DNA of 53,239 nucleotides from CAZFVY01 sp964522665 (GCA_964522665.1 CAZFVY010000044.1:1-53239), one strand, 5' to 3'; positions 1 through 9,142 are shown, counted from the stretch's first letter. The notes: generated from the letters alone by a model not told the origin. Numbers and translations are program-made.

Positions 1-2
1 AA

Positions 3-167
3 GACCGCCATTACCGCTTGTTTCAAGTTGGGTTACTTAGCCGTCACACACCCAGCGCGGCGGCGTTGCGGAAGTTCGTGCTCGACAGGCCGTCGCGCGC
101 CGGAGACTTTCCCGGCCGGCTATGGAATCTGGTGGACTACTCAGAACGCTCCTGGGCGCCTTCGTGA
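3..167 (+). CDS. C-terminal end of an unknown protein (partial)
   Basis: An open frame enters from the left edge and ends at TGA 165-167, leaving 54 visible residues. The residues look like ordinary protein (mixed charged, aromatic and hydrophobic; ends ERSWAPS), but I recognise no family. The main support is its junction with the next gene: its TGA overlaps an in-frame ATG at 167 in a TGATG arrangement typical of translational coupling. It could still be a chance frame, because the visible part is short. Confidence 0.45.
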   Translation, partial: DRHYRLFQVGLLSRHTPSAAALRKFVLDRPSRAGDFPGRLWNLVDYSERSWAPS

Positions 168-589
168 TGGCGCTCTTGATCTACGTTGGGTTCTACTCCT
201 GCGATCACCGTCTGCGGACGCGGAAAGGCGCCTGGCAGGTGGCCTTTCTAGTGGAAACCAATGGGCGCCCGGCGATCGTGGTCAATGAGCCTTTCCTCGG
301 CGTCTCGAATCTCAAAATCGTGCTGGACGGCGAAAGCACGACGAACCCGCCCGGCGACGTCGCGTTTGATTTTCCGCTTAAACCGGTCCCATTTGGCCGC
401 GTGGAATTCGAGGACCTAACTTATCTCCCGGGAACGGTGACCTTGGACCTTTTCGGACATGAAATCGAATTCCTGCCCCGAACTCTGGTCGTCAACACCC
501 AGGAAAGACCTTGGCAATCGGACGCCACCATTCATCTGTCGCCGGCGGAAAAGATACCCGGTTTGACGACGCGCAAGCCGCATCGGTGA
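167..589 (+). CDS. Small membrane-anchored protein of unknown function
   Basis: A 140-residue protein that I do not recognise. It begins with a short hydrophobic segment (MALLIYVGFYSC, about residues 1-12) that could be a membrane anchor or, with the Cys, a lipoprotein-like signal. The rest looks like a soluble beta-rich domain with many Val/Phe/Leu alternations. I chose the ATG at 167 over the upstream in-frame ATG at 122: 167 forms a TGATG overlap with the preceding gene, while 122 would overlap it by 46 bases. A start at 122 would lengthen the hydrophobic segment to a full transmembrane helix, so both remain possible. It converges on the symporter gene, which ends 22 bases downstream. Confidence 0.55.
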   Translation: MALLIYVGFYSCDHRLRTRKGAWQVAFLVETNGRPAIVVNEPFLGVSNLKIVLDGESTTNPPGDVAFDFPLKPVPFGRVEFEDLTYLPGTVTLDLFGHEIEFLPRTLVVNTQERPWQSDATIHLSPAEKIPGLTTRKPHR

Positions 590-610
590 GTCCGTAACCC
601 GCCCGGCTGG

Positions 611-2356
611 TCAGTGGCCTTGGTGCTCCTGGATGTATTCCTGTTTCAGCCCGAGCTTTTCGGGCGCGTGGAGCACGAGCATTTTCAACCGGATGTCGGC
701 CGGAATTTCACCGCGGGTCAACTTCGAGACCACTATCATCAGCGTAATGGCCAGCGGCACGGTCCAAAGCGCCGGTTGCTCGCAGAGGATACGGGCCAGC
801 GGATGAGCGCTCCAGAAAGCGTCCAGCTTCAGCCATTTCAGATCGCTGAAACTGGTCAGGCTGATGCCGGTCAACGCGAGCAGCCCGCCGCCTAACATTC
901 CCGCCGCCGCTCCCTTCATCGTCATCCCGCGCCACCAGGCGCTCATGAACAGGAGCGGAAAATAGCTGGCGGCGGCAATCGCGAACGCCTGCCCCACCAT
1001 GAAATTGATCTGCAGGAGTTCCACTTGACTCCCCAGGATGACGGCAATCGTGCCGACGATGACCGCGCTGATTTTGAACGCCCGGAGCCGTTGTGCCTGG
1101 CTCGATTGTGGGTTGATCATGCGGCCGTAAACGTCGTGGGCCAACGCGCCGGTCATCGAGACCATCAAGCCGCTGAACGTGCTCATGAATGCCGCGAAGG
1201 CGCCGGCGCAGGTGATGCCACTCAATATCGAACCGAGCGTCCCGAAGCGCTCGTTCAGAATGTGCGGCAGCTCCAGGACGATTTTGTCGGTGCCCTTGGC
1301 TCCAACTCCCGCGTAAAGCTCCGGCAGAAGATTGCGTCCGATCACCCCGAAAACCGGCGGGAAAAGATAGAATACGCCGATGAGAATCATCACCCACATC
1401 GTCGTGCGCTTGGCGGCGACGCCGTTCGGGTTCGTGTAAAAGCGCACCAGAATATGAGGCAGGCCGGCCGTGCCGCACACCAGGGCGACGATCAACGAAT
1501 AAGTGTAGAGGAGCGAATAACGCCGTGTTTCCATGGGGCCTAATCCGGCCGCCTTGGCCGCTTTCGTCGTCAGCGGTCCGAATGGATTCAGCCAGGCGGT
1601 ATCGCCGGGCGCCTTCGCCGGCAGGGCCTTGCGTTCGGAGCTTGCCACCGAGGTGGGCTGGTTGGTCGCTGCTCCGCCGTTCGAAACAATCGCCCCGGCC
1701 GCTAGCGCCGGTTTGCCGTTCAGATGCAGTTGTTGGCCGTAGTTGCCATGGACGGCCATCAAGACGAAGACCGGCACGGAAATCGCAAACATTTTAAGCC
1801 AGTACTGAAACGCCTGGACGAGGGTAATCCCCTTCATCCCACCGATGGCGACGTTCAAGGTAATCACCGCGCCGACCAGCGCCACACCCGCCCAGTACGG
1901 GAGTCCGGGAAAGATGTACGCCAGGGTGGTTCCGGCCCCTTTCATCTGCGGCATGGTGTAAAAGAGCCCGATGAACAGCACGAAAACGACCGCGATCTTG
2001 CGAAAGACCGGCGAGTCGAACCGGCCTTCCGCAAAATCCGGAATCGTGTAGGCGCCGAAACGCCGCAACGGTCCGGCGATGAATAACAGCAGGAAAAGAT
2101 AGCCGCAGGCGTAACAAACCGGATACCAAAGCGCGTCGTACCCCGAACTCATCACCATTCCCGCGACGCCCATGAACGAGGCCGCGCTGAGGTATTCGCC
2201 GGATATGGCCGAGGCGTTCCAGCCGACCGACACGCTGCGACCCGCCACAAAAAAATCGCTCGCGGTCTTGGACTTCCGGGCCGACCAGAATCCCAACCAC
2301 AGGGTCGCGAACACCGTCAGGCCGCTGAACGTGAGAATATAGGGATCGACGCGCAT
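611..2356 (-). CDS. Sodium:solute symporter, ActP (acetate permease)-like
   Basis: A 581-residue polytopic protein of the sodium:solute symporter family (SSS). Family signatures include the N-terminal SARKSKTASDFFVAGR segment, GEYLSAASFMG in the second helix region, and GTAGLPHILVRFYT in the middle, all characteristic of ActP/cation-acetate symporters. About 13 membrane helices are expected. A loop of roughly 60 residues (about 210-270) is Ala/Ser/Pro-rich and probably extracytoplasmic. The start is at 2356 (MRVDPYILTF), not the longer frame from 2467, which overlaps the upstream DUF485 gene and encodes a basic, non-family leader. The DUF485 gene 25 bases upstream is the usual partner of this transporter class. 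Likely substrate is acetate or another short monocarboxylate (inference). Confidence 0.88.
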   Translation of the reverse strand: MRVDPYILTFSGLTVFATLWLGFWSARKSKTASDFFVAGRSVSVGWNASAISGEYLSAASFMGVAGMVMSSGYDALWYPVCYACGYLFLLLFIAGPLRRFGAYTIPDFAEGRFDSPVFRKIAVVFVLFIGLFYTMPQMKGAGTTLAYIFPGLPYWAGVALVGAVITLNVAIGGMKGITLVQAFQYWLKMFAISVPVFVLMAVHGNYGQQLHLNGKPALAAGAIVSNGGAATNQPTSVASSERKALPAKAPGDTAWLNPFGPLTTKAAKAAGLGPMETRRYSLLYTYSLIVALVCGTAGLPHILVRFYTNPNGVAAKRTTMWVMILIGVFYLFPPVFGVIGRNLLPELYAGVGAKGTDKIVLELPHILNERFGTLGSILSGITCAGAFAAFMSTFSGLMVSMTGALAHDVYGRMINPQSSQAQRLRAFKISAVIVGTIAVILGSQVELLQINFMVGQAFAIAAASYFPLLFMSAWWRGMTMKGAAAGMLGGGLLALTGISLTSFSDLKWLKLDAFWSAHPLARILCEQPALWTVPLAITLMIVVSKLTRGEIPADIRLKMLVLHAPEKLGLKQEYIQEHQGH

Positions 2357-2381
2357 GGCAGCGGTAGGGTAGGGCGGTCGT

Positions 2382-2693
2382 TTACTCCCGCCGGCTTTTG
2401 CCCCTTTCGACCTCGGCGACCTCGTCATCCTCGAGCGCGATGGACCGTTGGATGAACAGCCAGGCAATGAGCCAGACCAGCGGGAAGAAGAGCACGCCGA
2501 GAATCAGCCACGTCAGCGTGAACCCAAAAACGCGCGTCGCCATCAGGTCGGGGAAAAGAAAGTTAGCCAGCGGGAGGCCGAGCAGCGCGATCATAAACGT
2601 ACCCGCGCACGCGACCGAGAGACGCAACTGCCGGCGCATGAGGCTGCGCAAAAACTCTTCGCTATGCACGTCCGGCCCTTGCGGGTTTCCCAT
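2382..2693 (-). CDS. DUF485-type small membrane protein (YjcH-like)
   Basis: A 103-residue protein with two hydrophobic helices (about residues 29-49 and 58-82) and a charged, acidic C-terminus (EDDEVAEVERG). This size and topology, and the position directly upstream of an ActP-like symporter, match the DUF485/YjcH family, which pairs with acetate-type sodium symporters. The exact role of the family is unclear; it is presumed to assist the transporter. The gene is probably co-transcribed with the symporter (25-base gap). Confidence 0.72.
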   Translation of the reverse strand: MGNPQGPDVHSEEFLRSLMRRQLRLSVACAGTFMIALLGLPLANFLFPDLMATRVFGFTLTWLILGVLFFPLVWLIAWLFIQRSIALEDDEVAEVERGKSRRE

Positions 2694-2829
2694 CGGGCTT
2701 GTTCTCTATCAGGTCGAACGGGCGCCGGGCAATGAAATTCGTCTCCCGCCGCGCGGCCGGCGTCAAGTGCGGCTTCTCCTGCGCGAACCGCGGGCGGCTC
2801 TCCGGTTTTACCGGGGAACTGAAGCCGCT

Positions 2830-3195
2830 TCAGTCACGCAGCATTTTCAACACTTCTTCCCAGGTCGCCGCGGTCGCCCGCAGGCTTTCCGCCTGGGCTA
2901 GCTCGTACAGCGCGAGCGCCTTTTTCCCGGCCGCGGTGAGTTGCGCGCCGCCCCCTTTGGCGCCGCCGCGCACGGGGACGACAAGCGGCTTTTTGAAGCA
3001 TCGATTCATCGTTTTGATGATCGTCCACGCCCGCATATACGACATGCCCAATTCCTCCGCGGCGCGGCTGATTGACCCCGCGGCGGCCACTTGGGCGAGC
3101 AGGGCCGCCTTCCCCGGCCCGAGCGCGATTTCGCCGTTCAGGAGCACCCGGAAGCGGGGGCGTATTTCCTTAAAGCGGGGCGTTTTGGGCTTCAT
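2830..3195 (-). CDS. ModE-type winged-helix DNA-binding protein, stand-alone
   Basis: A 121-residue protein matching the N-terminal LysR-like winged-helix domain of ModE. The segment GPGKAALLAQVAAAGSISRA (residues 27-46), followed by AAEELGMSYMRAWTIIKTMN, is the typical ModE/LysR helix-turn-helix, and a wing region with VRGGAKGGGAQLT follows. It lacks the C-terminal MOP/TOBE domains that bind molybdate in full ModE, so it either senses something else or only binds DNA. A 6-bp inverted repeat lies 23 bases upstream (3218-3233) and could be its own operator. Its targets are unknown; the divergent act operon begins about 590 bases away. Confidence 0.8.
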   Translation of the reverse strand: MKPKTPRFKEIRPRFRVLLNGEIALGPGKAALLAQVAAAGSISRAAEELGMSYMRAWTIIKTMNRCFKKPLVVPVRGGAKGGGAQLTAAGKKALALYELAQAESLRATAATWEEVLKMLRD

Positions 3196-3217
3196 GGGTC
3201 GGTTCCGCGTCAGCGGG

Positions 3218-3233
3218 GTTGAATCATTTCAAC
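3218..3233. promoter_or_regulatory. Inverted repeat upstream of the ModE-like gene (candidate operator)
   Basis: GTTGAA-TCAT-TTCAAC is a perfect 6-bp inverted repeat with a 4-base spacer, 23 bases before the ModE-like start codon. Winged-helix regulators of this type bind palindromes near their own genes, so autoregulation is a plausible reading. A chance repeat of this size is not rare. Confidence 0.3.
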
Positions 3234-3390
3234 GGCTTGACCCCAACGGGCAATCGCGTGGTTTTGGCTGGCCATTTGCTTCCCGTCCGGTCGTCGCGTT
3301 GGGCAGGCGGCGTCAACCGTCGGTCGAAGCTCCCGCGGTCCGGTGGCGTCAGGTCCTGGCAAGTTTCGACCGGTTGATTGCTTTTGCGGG

Positions 3391-3419
3391 TTGACATTAG
3401 CAAGTACTGTGTCTAAACC
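3391..3419 (+). promoter_or_regulatory. Candidate sigma-70 promoter for the act operon
   Basis: A perfect TTGACA (3391-3396), a 17-base spacer and TAAACC (3414-3419, 3 of 6 matches to TATAAT). It points toward actA but leaves a leader of about 360 bases. A CATAAT at 3679-3684 (5 of 6) is closer but has no clear -35. The TTGACA-n-TAAA form resembles the promoter before the prepilin gene (49526-49553). Confidence 0.4.
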
Positions 3420-3786
3420 TTTGCCACCAGACAACACGATTGTTGAACAGAAGGCATGGGTTGCAGAGGGAAATCGGTCATTAACCGGCGGTCGTCGCCA
3501 GAGCGCTTAATGCGGATTGTTAACGGAAATGAATTCGGACAAATGGGGACGATCGGCGCTTGCCAACGCGGCGGCTCTCGGTTAAAAAACTCCGGCGATT
3601 TAAAGAGATTCTTATTTTGATCGTTGACTGGCGGACGACTATTAGACAAACTAAACAAGGTAAGGGCTAAGCGTGCGGCATAATTTTTCTCATGACGGGC
3701 AATTCGCGGCGACCGGGGTGGTCGGTCGCGGGCCGGTCGGAGCCGTGCGCGTCACGTCCTTCCACCGGTCGGAGAGCTAAAGGCCC

Positions 3787-4455
3787 ATGTCAGACATTTT
3801 TCCAAAGTGGACCAATAAGCTGCCGCTCCAGATTATCGTGGGCGCGGCGGTTTTGGGGGCTGGCGTGGCGACCGGCATTTGGTATTACTTCACCCCAAAG
3901 TACACGCGGGTCGGCTACCAGCCTGTCCAACCGGTGGCGTTCGCCCATTCGATCCACGTGGATCAGTTGGGTATTGACTGCCGCTACTGCCATAGCGCCG
4001 TCGAGCGCTCATGGTATTCGAACGTCCCGTCCAGTTCCACTTGCATGAATTGCCATTCGCAGGTGTTGAAGGACGATCCCAAGCTCGCCTTGGTGCGTGA
4101 AAGCGCCGAAACCGGCAAGCCGATCCCCTGGGTTCAGGTGCATCACCTGCCGGATTACGTCTATTTTAACCACTCGGTTCACGTCAATCGCGGTGTCAGT
4201 TGCGTGGAGTGTCACGGTCAGATTAACAAGATGACCGAGGTGTACCACGCCAAGCCGCTGAGTATGTCGTTTTGCCTCGAATGCCATCGCGATCCTGCGT
4301 CGCGGTTGCGTCCCGCGGACAAGATTACCGACTTAAATTGGAAATGGAGTGACGATCCCAAGGAAGCGGCTGAAAAGCAGCGCACCGAGGGCAAGCGGCT
4401 GGTTGAAAGCTGGAACGTTCACTCCTCGCAGACGTGCTCCACCTGCCATCGATGA
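3787..4455 (+). CDS. actA: Alternative complex III subunit ActA, pentahaem cytochrome c
   Basis: A 222-residue membrane-anchored multihaem cytochrome, the electron-exit or relay subunit of alternative complex III (quinol:cytochrome c/acceptor oxidoreductase). One N-terminal helix (about residues 14-36) anchors it. Five haem-binding CXXCH motifs follow at residues 65-69 (CRYCH), 86-90 (CMNCH), 139-143 (CVECH), 163-167 (CLECH) and 217-221 (CSTCH); the protein ends one residue after the last. Pentahaem ActA is usual for the family. A GGAGAG at 3771-3776 and AAAGG at 3779-3783 precede the ATG. Its TGA overlaps the actB ATG (ATGA). It is first in a ten-gene operon. Confidence 0.95.
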   Translation: MSDIFPKWTNKLPLQIIVGAAVLGAGVATGIWYYFTPKYTRVGYQPVQPVAFAHSIHVDQLGIDCRYCHSAVERSWYSNVPSSSTCMNCHSQVLKDDPKLALVRESAETGKPIPWVQVHHLPDYVYFNHSVHVNRGVSCVECHGQINKMTEVYHAKPLSMSFCLECHRDPASRLRPADKITDLNWKWSDDPKEAAEKQRTEGKRLVESWNVHSSQTCSTCHR

Positions 4456-7400
4456 AAACCATCCCCCCACCTTGTCCGGAACCGGATAGCGGTCCGAAAT
4501 ATTGGCGCAGCCTGGATCATCTGGCGGAAAACCAGGAGTTTCGTCGTTGGGTCGAAAACGAGTTTCCCTCGGGGGTCAATGAAATGGCCGATCCGGTTTC
4601 TCGCCGGCATTTCGTCCAGATCATGTCCGCGTCTTTCCTGCTGGCGGGTTTTGGTTTGACCGGTTGCCGCCGCCCGGTGGAGACGATTTTGCCCTTTTCC
4701 AAGGCGCCGGAGAATTACGTTCACGGTAAGCCTCAGTTCTTTGCGACCGCGATGCCCACCCGCGGGAGCGCCATCCCGCTCTTGGCCAAGTCAAACGACG
4801 GTCGGCCGACCAAGGTCGAGGGCAATCCCCAGCATCCGGACAGCAACGGTGCGACCGATCGTTTCGCCCAGGCGTCGATTCTGGGTCTCTACGATCCGGA
4901 CCGAACGATCCATTTTCGCAAGGGCGCCAACACCACGACCCGCGAGGAGGGGTTGTCCGCGCTGAGTGATCTCGCGGGCCAGGCGAAGACGAAGCAGGGG
5001 GCCGGATTAAGTTTTCTCCTCGAGCAGAGTAGTTCCCCGTCGCGGGCGAGGCTTCAGCAGGCGGTTAGTCAGAAGCTCCCGCAGGCCAAATGGTACTCGT
5101 ACGAGCCGGTTGATTTTTCGATTCATCGCCAGGCGGCGAGCGCGGTATTGGGTAAACCGGTGACGCCCTATTTCAAACTCGACGCCGCGAAAGTAATCGT
5201 TTCGTTGGATTGCGATTTTATCGGGTCGGAAGAAGATTCTTACATCCACATCCGCCGCTTTGCCAAGGGTCGTCGGTTGGTCAAGCCGACCGACACGATG
5301 AGCCGGCTCTACGTGGTGGAGGGTCTGTACACCTTGACTGGCGCGAACGCCGATCATCGGCTGCGCGTGGCGCCGAGCCAGACGCTGGCGATTGCCGCCC
5401 GCTTGGCCCAGGAAGTCCTCAAGCAATCGGGCGCCGCCGATTTTTCCGCCTCGCTCGCTACGCTGGCGGGCGCCGCGAAGGCGAACGAAAAATGGATCGT
5501 CGAATGCGCGAAAGACCTGTTGGCCAGCGGCGGTCAGGGAGTCGTAGTCGCCGGTTACACTCAACCGCTCGCCGTCCACGTGATCGCGACCGCGATCAAT
5601 GTCGCGCTCGGTAGCGTCGGCAAGACGGTCGATTATCACGCCGCGCCCGACGCCGAATTGGGCGGCATCGCGGAATTGGCGCAGGCGCTCAACGCCGGCC
5701 AAGTCGAGAACTTGGTGATCGTCGGAGGGAATCCAGTTTACAACGCGCCGGCCGACCTCGATTGGGTGAAAACCCAGCGCAAGGCCAAGAACGTGGTGCG
5801 CCTCGGTTATTACGAAGACGAAACATTTGCGGTTTCCGATTGGCACCTGCCGCTGGCTCACTACCTCGAATCGTGGGGCGACGCGCGCACCGCGGACGGA
5901 ACGGTGGTCGCGGTGCAGCCGTTGATCGAGCCGCTTTTTGGCGGGATCACGGAGTTGGAGGTTTTGGCCCGCGTCGGCGGTCTCGACAAAGCCGGGCCGT
6001 ACGAGATTGTCCGCGAGACCTTTCGCGGTATCGCTGGCGCCAGTGAAGAGAGCTGGAAGAAATTTTTGCACGACGGATTTCTGGCCGACAGCGCCTCGCC
6101 CAGGGTCTCGGTACAAATGGACTGGAGCGCGGCCACCAAAGTGATCGCGGACGCGAAACCGCTGCCTGCGCCGGGCCAGGGCAAGCTCGAGGTTATTTTT
6201 CACCGGGACTACAAGCTGGATGACGGCCGTTTCAATAACAACGGCTGGCTCTTGGAGTTGCCGGACCCGGTGACCAAGATGACGTGGGAGAACGTGATCT
6301 TGCTGAGCGAGAAAACGGCCAAAGACCTCGGGGTCGAGAGCCACGATCCGGAGCGGGCCAAGGTCATGACTCAAAGGGTGAAAGTCACCTTGAACGGTCG
6401 CACGGTCGAAGGTCCGGTTTGGATTCAGCCCGGCCAGGCTGACGATACGGTGAGCTTGGCTTTAGGTTATGGGCGGGAGAAGACCGGCCGGGTCGGCAAA
6501 AAGTGCGGCTACAACGCGTATCTCGTCCGCGCCACCGGCGGACTATATCTGGCCGCCGGGGCGAGCGTAGCCGGGACTGGTGAATCGCACCAACTGGCGA
6601 CCACGCAGCACCATGGTTCAATGGAAGGGCGTCCGATTATTCGCGAGGCGAACATGAGCGAGTTCCAAAAGAACCCGCGCTTTGCCAAGGGGATGAACAT
6701 GGAAGCCCCGCCCAGCTCGCAGCCGCTTTATCCGAACCCGCTTGATGAGTTGCAGAAAAAGGCGACGCACGCCTGGGGAATGTCGATCGATCTTAACTCA
6801 TGCGTCGGTTGCTCGGCTTGCGTCGTGGCCTGCCAGAGTGAGAATAATATTCCCATCGTCGGTAAGGACCAGGTCGCGCGTGGTCGCGAGATGCATTGGA
6901 TCCGCATTGACCGTTATTACGCGGGTGAAGTGACCGACCCGCAGATGGTCAACCAACCGATGCTTTGCCAGCATTGCGAAAGCGCGCCTTGCGAAAGCGT
7001 TTGCCCGGTGAACGCGACGGTCCACGACGAAGAGGGCTTGAACGTGATGGTTTACAACCGGTGCGTCGGCACGCGGTATTGTTCCAACAACTGTCCGTAT
7101 AAGGTCCGTCGTTTCAACTATTTTGACTTCAATAAGCGTCCCCTCGACCGGCTCTACGATAGTCCGCTTTGGAGTAAGACTGACGGCGAATGGGAATTGA
7201 AGCGTTGGTTCAAAGACGTCGATCGCTCGAGCCGCCCGGAAGACGAATGGGAATTATTGAAATTGGTCAAGAATCCCGACGTGACGGTGCGGATGCGCGG
7301 CGTGATGGAGAAATGCTCGTTCTGCGTGCAGCGGATTGAGCAGGCCAAGATCGCCCAGAAGGTCAAAGCCGGACCGACCGGTGACGTCGAGGTGCCGGAC

Positions 7401-7721
7401 GGAACGATTCAGACGGCCTGCCAGCAGGCTTGTCCCGCGGAGGCGATCGTCTTTGGGAATATCAAGGACCCGAACAGCCGGGTCTCGAAACTTAAAGCCC
7501 AGGAACGAAACTACTCGGTGCTGGAATTTTTGGCGACGCGGCCACGGCTGACCTACTTGGCCCGTGTTCGCAACCCAAATCCTGCCATGCCCGATTACCA
7601 AGCCATGCCGTTGAGTCTCAAGGAATGGGAAGAGAAGGGGAATGAAATCGAAGGCTCTGAGCCTCACGCCGAGCACGAAGCGGGCGCCGAAAAGAAAGCG
7701 GAGAAAGGAGCACGGGAATGA
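4452..7721 (+). CDS. actB: Alternative complex III subunit ActB, iron-sulfur protein
   Basis: A 1089-residue fusion of a molybdopterin-oxidoreductase-like domain (residues about 75-760) and a four-cluster ferredoxin domain (about 775-1010). The cysteine groups are CVGCSACVVAC (from 784), CQHCESAPCESVC (from 839), CVGTRYCSNNC (from 871) and CSFC...CQQAC (from 955). In known ACIII the large domain has no molybdenum cofactor and the clusters pass electrons; that is family knowledge, not visible here. A Tat-type twin arginine (SRRHF, residues 50-54) and a lipobox-like LTGC (Cys 72) mark export and possible lipidation. The start at 4452 overlaps the actA stop as ATGA; the longer frame from 4434 lies inside actA. 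The acidic/basic C-terminal tail after residue 1060 is low complexity. Confidence 0.95.
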   Translation: MKTIPPPCPEPDSGPKYWRSLDHLAENQEFRRWVENEFPSGVNEMADPVSRRHFVQIMSASFLLAGFGLTGCRRPVETILPFSKAPENYVHGKPQFFATAMPTRGSAIPLLAKSNDGRPTKVEGNPQHPDSNGATDRFAQASILGLYDPDRTIHFRKGANTTTREEGLSALSDLAGQAKTKQGAGLSFLLEQSSSPSRARLQQAVSQKLPQAKWYSYEPVDFSIHRQAASAVLGKPVTPYFKLDAAKVIVSLDCDFIGSEEDSYIHIRRFAKGRRLVKPTDTMSRLYVVEGLYTLTGANADHRLRVAPSQTLAIAARLAQEVLKQSGAADFSASLATLAGAAKANEKWIVECAKDLLASGGQGVVVAGYTQPLAVHVIATAINVALGSVGKTVDYHAAPDAELGGIAELAQALNAGQVENLVIVGGNPVYNAPADLDWVKTQRKAKNVVRLGYYEDETFAVSDWHLPLAHYLESWGDARTADGTVVAVQPLIEPLFGGITELEVLARVGGLDKAGPYEIVRETFRGIAGASEESWKKFLHDGFLADSASPRVSVQMDWSAATKVIADAKPLPAPGQGKLEVIFHRDYKLDDGRFNNNGWLLELPDPVTKMTWENVILLSEKTAKDLGVESHDPERAKVMTQRVKVTLNGRTVEGPVWIQPGQADDTVSLALGYGREKTGRVGKKCGYNAYLVRATGGLYLAAGASVAGTGESHQLATTQHHGSMEGRPIIREANMSEFQKNPRFAKGMNMEAPPSSQPLYPNPLDELQKKATHAWGMSIDLNSCVGCSACVVACQSENNIPIVGKDQVARGREMHWIRIDRYYAGEVTDPQMVNQPMLCQHCESAPCESVCPVNATVHDEEGLNVMVYNRCVGTRYCSNNCPYKVRRFNYFDFNKRPLDRLYDSPLWSKTDGEWELKRWFKDVDRSSRPEDEWELLKLVKNPDVTVRMRGVMEKCSFCVQRIEQAKIAQKVKAGPTGDVEVPDGTIQTACQQACPAEAIVFGNIKDPNSRVSKLKAQERNYSVLEFLATRPRLTYLARVRNPNPAMPDYQAMPLSLKEWEEKGNEIEGSEPHAEHEAGAEKKAEKGARE

Positions 7722-9142
7722 GCGAACCGACTTCTAAACTGCCGGTTCAAGCGGCGCCGATCGAACTCGAGCGCGAACCTTTGGTTGGCGACCTGCATGG
7801 TCCGGGCTGGCTGTCGGACAAGATTGCTGGCGTCATCGAGGCCAAGACGCCGTTGTGGTGGTGGTGCGCCTTTATTCCCAGTCTCGTCCTCTTGGGCATG
7901 TGCGGAACATGTATCGCCTATCTGATTTCGACCGGCGTCGGCGTCTGGGGTTTGAATCATCCGATCATGTGGGGCTGGGCGATCATCAACTTCGTCTGGT
8001 GGATCGGTATCGGTCACGCGGGAACGCTGATCTCGGCGATCTTGTTTCTCCTGCGGCAACGCTGGCGCACGTCGATCAATCGCGCCGCGGAAGCAATGAC
8101 GATCTTCGCCGTTATGTGCGCTGGCACCTATCCGGTGATCCATATCGGACGCGTTTGGTTCGGTTGGTGGCTGATGCCGTTTCCGAACTCGAATGGTCCC
8201 ATCTGGCCGCAGTTCCGGTCGCCGCTGATGTGGGACGTATTCGCGGTCTCGACCTATTTCACCGTGTCGCTGCTCTTTTGGTACATGGGCTTGATCCCGG
8301 ACCTGGCGGTTATGCGCGACCGGTCGAAGACCAAGATGCGGAAGTTCGCCTACGGCCTGTTCTCGCTCGGGTGGACCGGCTCGAATCGCCATTGGAGCAA
8401 CTACGAGAAAGCCTATTTGTTGCTGGCTGGCCTCTCAACGCCGCTCGTGCTCTCAGTGCATAGTATCGTCTCCTTGGACTTCGCTGTTTCCCAATTGCCC
8501 GGTTGGCATACGACGATCTTCCCGCCCTATTTCGTCGCCGGCGCCGTGTATTCCGGCTTCGGGATGGTGTTGACCCTGCTGATTCCGCTCCGGAGCATGC
8601 TGAAGCTCGAGCAAGTGATCACGATGCGGCACATCGACCTGATGTGCAAAGTGACGCTTGGGGTCGGTTGCATCGTTTCCTACGCCTACGGCATGGAATA
8701 TTTCATCGCTTGGTATAGCGGGAATCCCTACGAGAAATCGACCTTCTGGAACCGCCTGTTCGGGTCATACTGGTGGGGCGGCTGGCTCATGATCACCTGC
8801 AACGCCATGGTCCCGCAATTGTTCTGGTTCAAGGGAATTCGCCAGAATCTCGTGATCGTGTTCATCCTTTCGATCTTGGTCAACGTCGGCATGTGGGCGG
8901 AACGGTTCGTGATCGTCGTTGGCTCACTCTACCATGAATTCCTGCCCTCGAACTGGAGCTATTATATGCCCACGAAGATTGACGTGTTGACTTACGTCGG
9001 AACGTTCGGCTTGTTCTTCACGTTTTTCCTGCTGTTCATTCGGTTCGTGCCGTTGATCGCGATCTCAGAAGTTAAAGGGGTCACGCCGCAGGCGGACCCG
9101 CATCATCCGCTCGGCGGCGCCAAACCAGGAGGGCACCACTAA
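7718..9142 (+). CDS. actC: Alternative complex III subunit ActC, NrfD-like quinol-binding membrane protein
   Basis: A 474-residue integral membrane protein of the NrfD/PsrC family with about ten helices. Features typical of ActC include the N-terminal EREPLVGD segment, WGWAIINFVWWIGIGHAG, and HVHSI-like regions such as VLSVHSIVSLDFA. ActC is one of two homologous membrane subunits that bind quinol and may couple electron flow to proton movement. The ATG overlaps the actB stop (ATGA) and is preceded by a good AGGAG ribosome-binding site. The C-terminal tail is His-rich (DPHHPLGGAKPGGHH). Confidence 0.95.
   Translation: MSEPTSKLPVQAAPIELEREPLVGDLHGPGWLSDKIAGVIEAKTPLWWWCAFIPSLVLLGMCGTCIAYLISTGVGVWGLNHPIMWGWAIINFVWWIGIGHAGTLISAILFLLRQRWRTSINRAAEAMTIFAVMCAGTYPVIHIGRVWFGWWLMPFPNSNGPIWPQFRSPLMWDVFAVSTYFTVSLLFWYMGLIPDLAVMRDRSKTKMRKFAYGLFSLGWTGSNRHWSNYEKAYLLLAGLSTPLVLSVHSIVSLDFAVSQLPGWHTTIFPPYFVAGAVYSGFGMVLTLLIPLRSMLKLEQVITMRHIDLMCKVTLGVGCIVSYAYGMEYFIAWYSGNPYEKSTFWNRLFGSYWWGGWLMITCNAMVPQLFWFKGIRQNLVIVFILSILVNVGMWAERFVIVVGSLYHEFLPSNWSYYMPTKIDVLTYVGTFGLFFTFFLLFIRFVPLIAISEVKGVTPQADPHHPLGGAKPGGHH

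Larger units (their letters stand above)
3196..3786. other. 591-bp intergenic region upstream of the act operon
   Basis: No convincing gene is seen. Minus-strand frames at 3210-3437 and 3413-3658 and a plus-strand frame from 3692 lack family features or normal protein composition. The region is locally AT-richer (3400-3690), as expected for a regulatory stretch between the divergent modE-like and act genes. It holds a candidate operator (3218-3233), a candidate sigma-70 promoter (3391-3419) and a second -10-like CATAAT (3679-3684) nearer to actA. Confidence 0.5.

Noticed and set aside
3413..3658. Minus-strand frame of 81 residues in the act upstream region
   Set aside because: No homologous features, no ribosome-binding site, and it spans AT-rich promoter-like DNA.
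3692..4048. Plus-strand frame of 118 residues overlapping actA
   Set aside because: It is out of frame with the pentahaem ActA and very rich in Arg, Ser and Trp; a shadow.
5007..6374. A 455-residue minus-strand open frame opposite actB
   Set aside because: It lies wholly inside actB, which has clear family motifs throughout. Its residue pattern (Arg/Gly/Asp/Val-rich) is that of an antisense shadow in GC-rich DNA.
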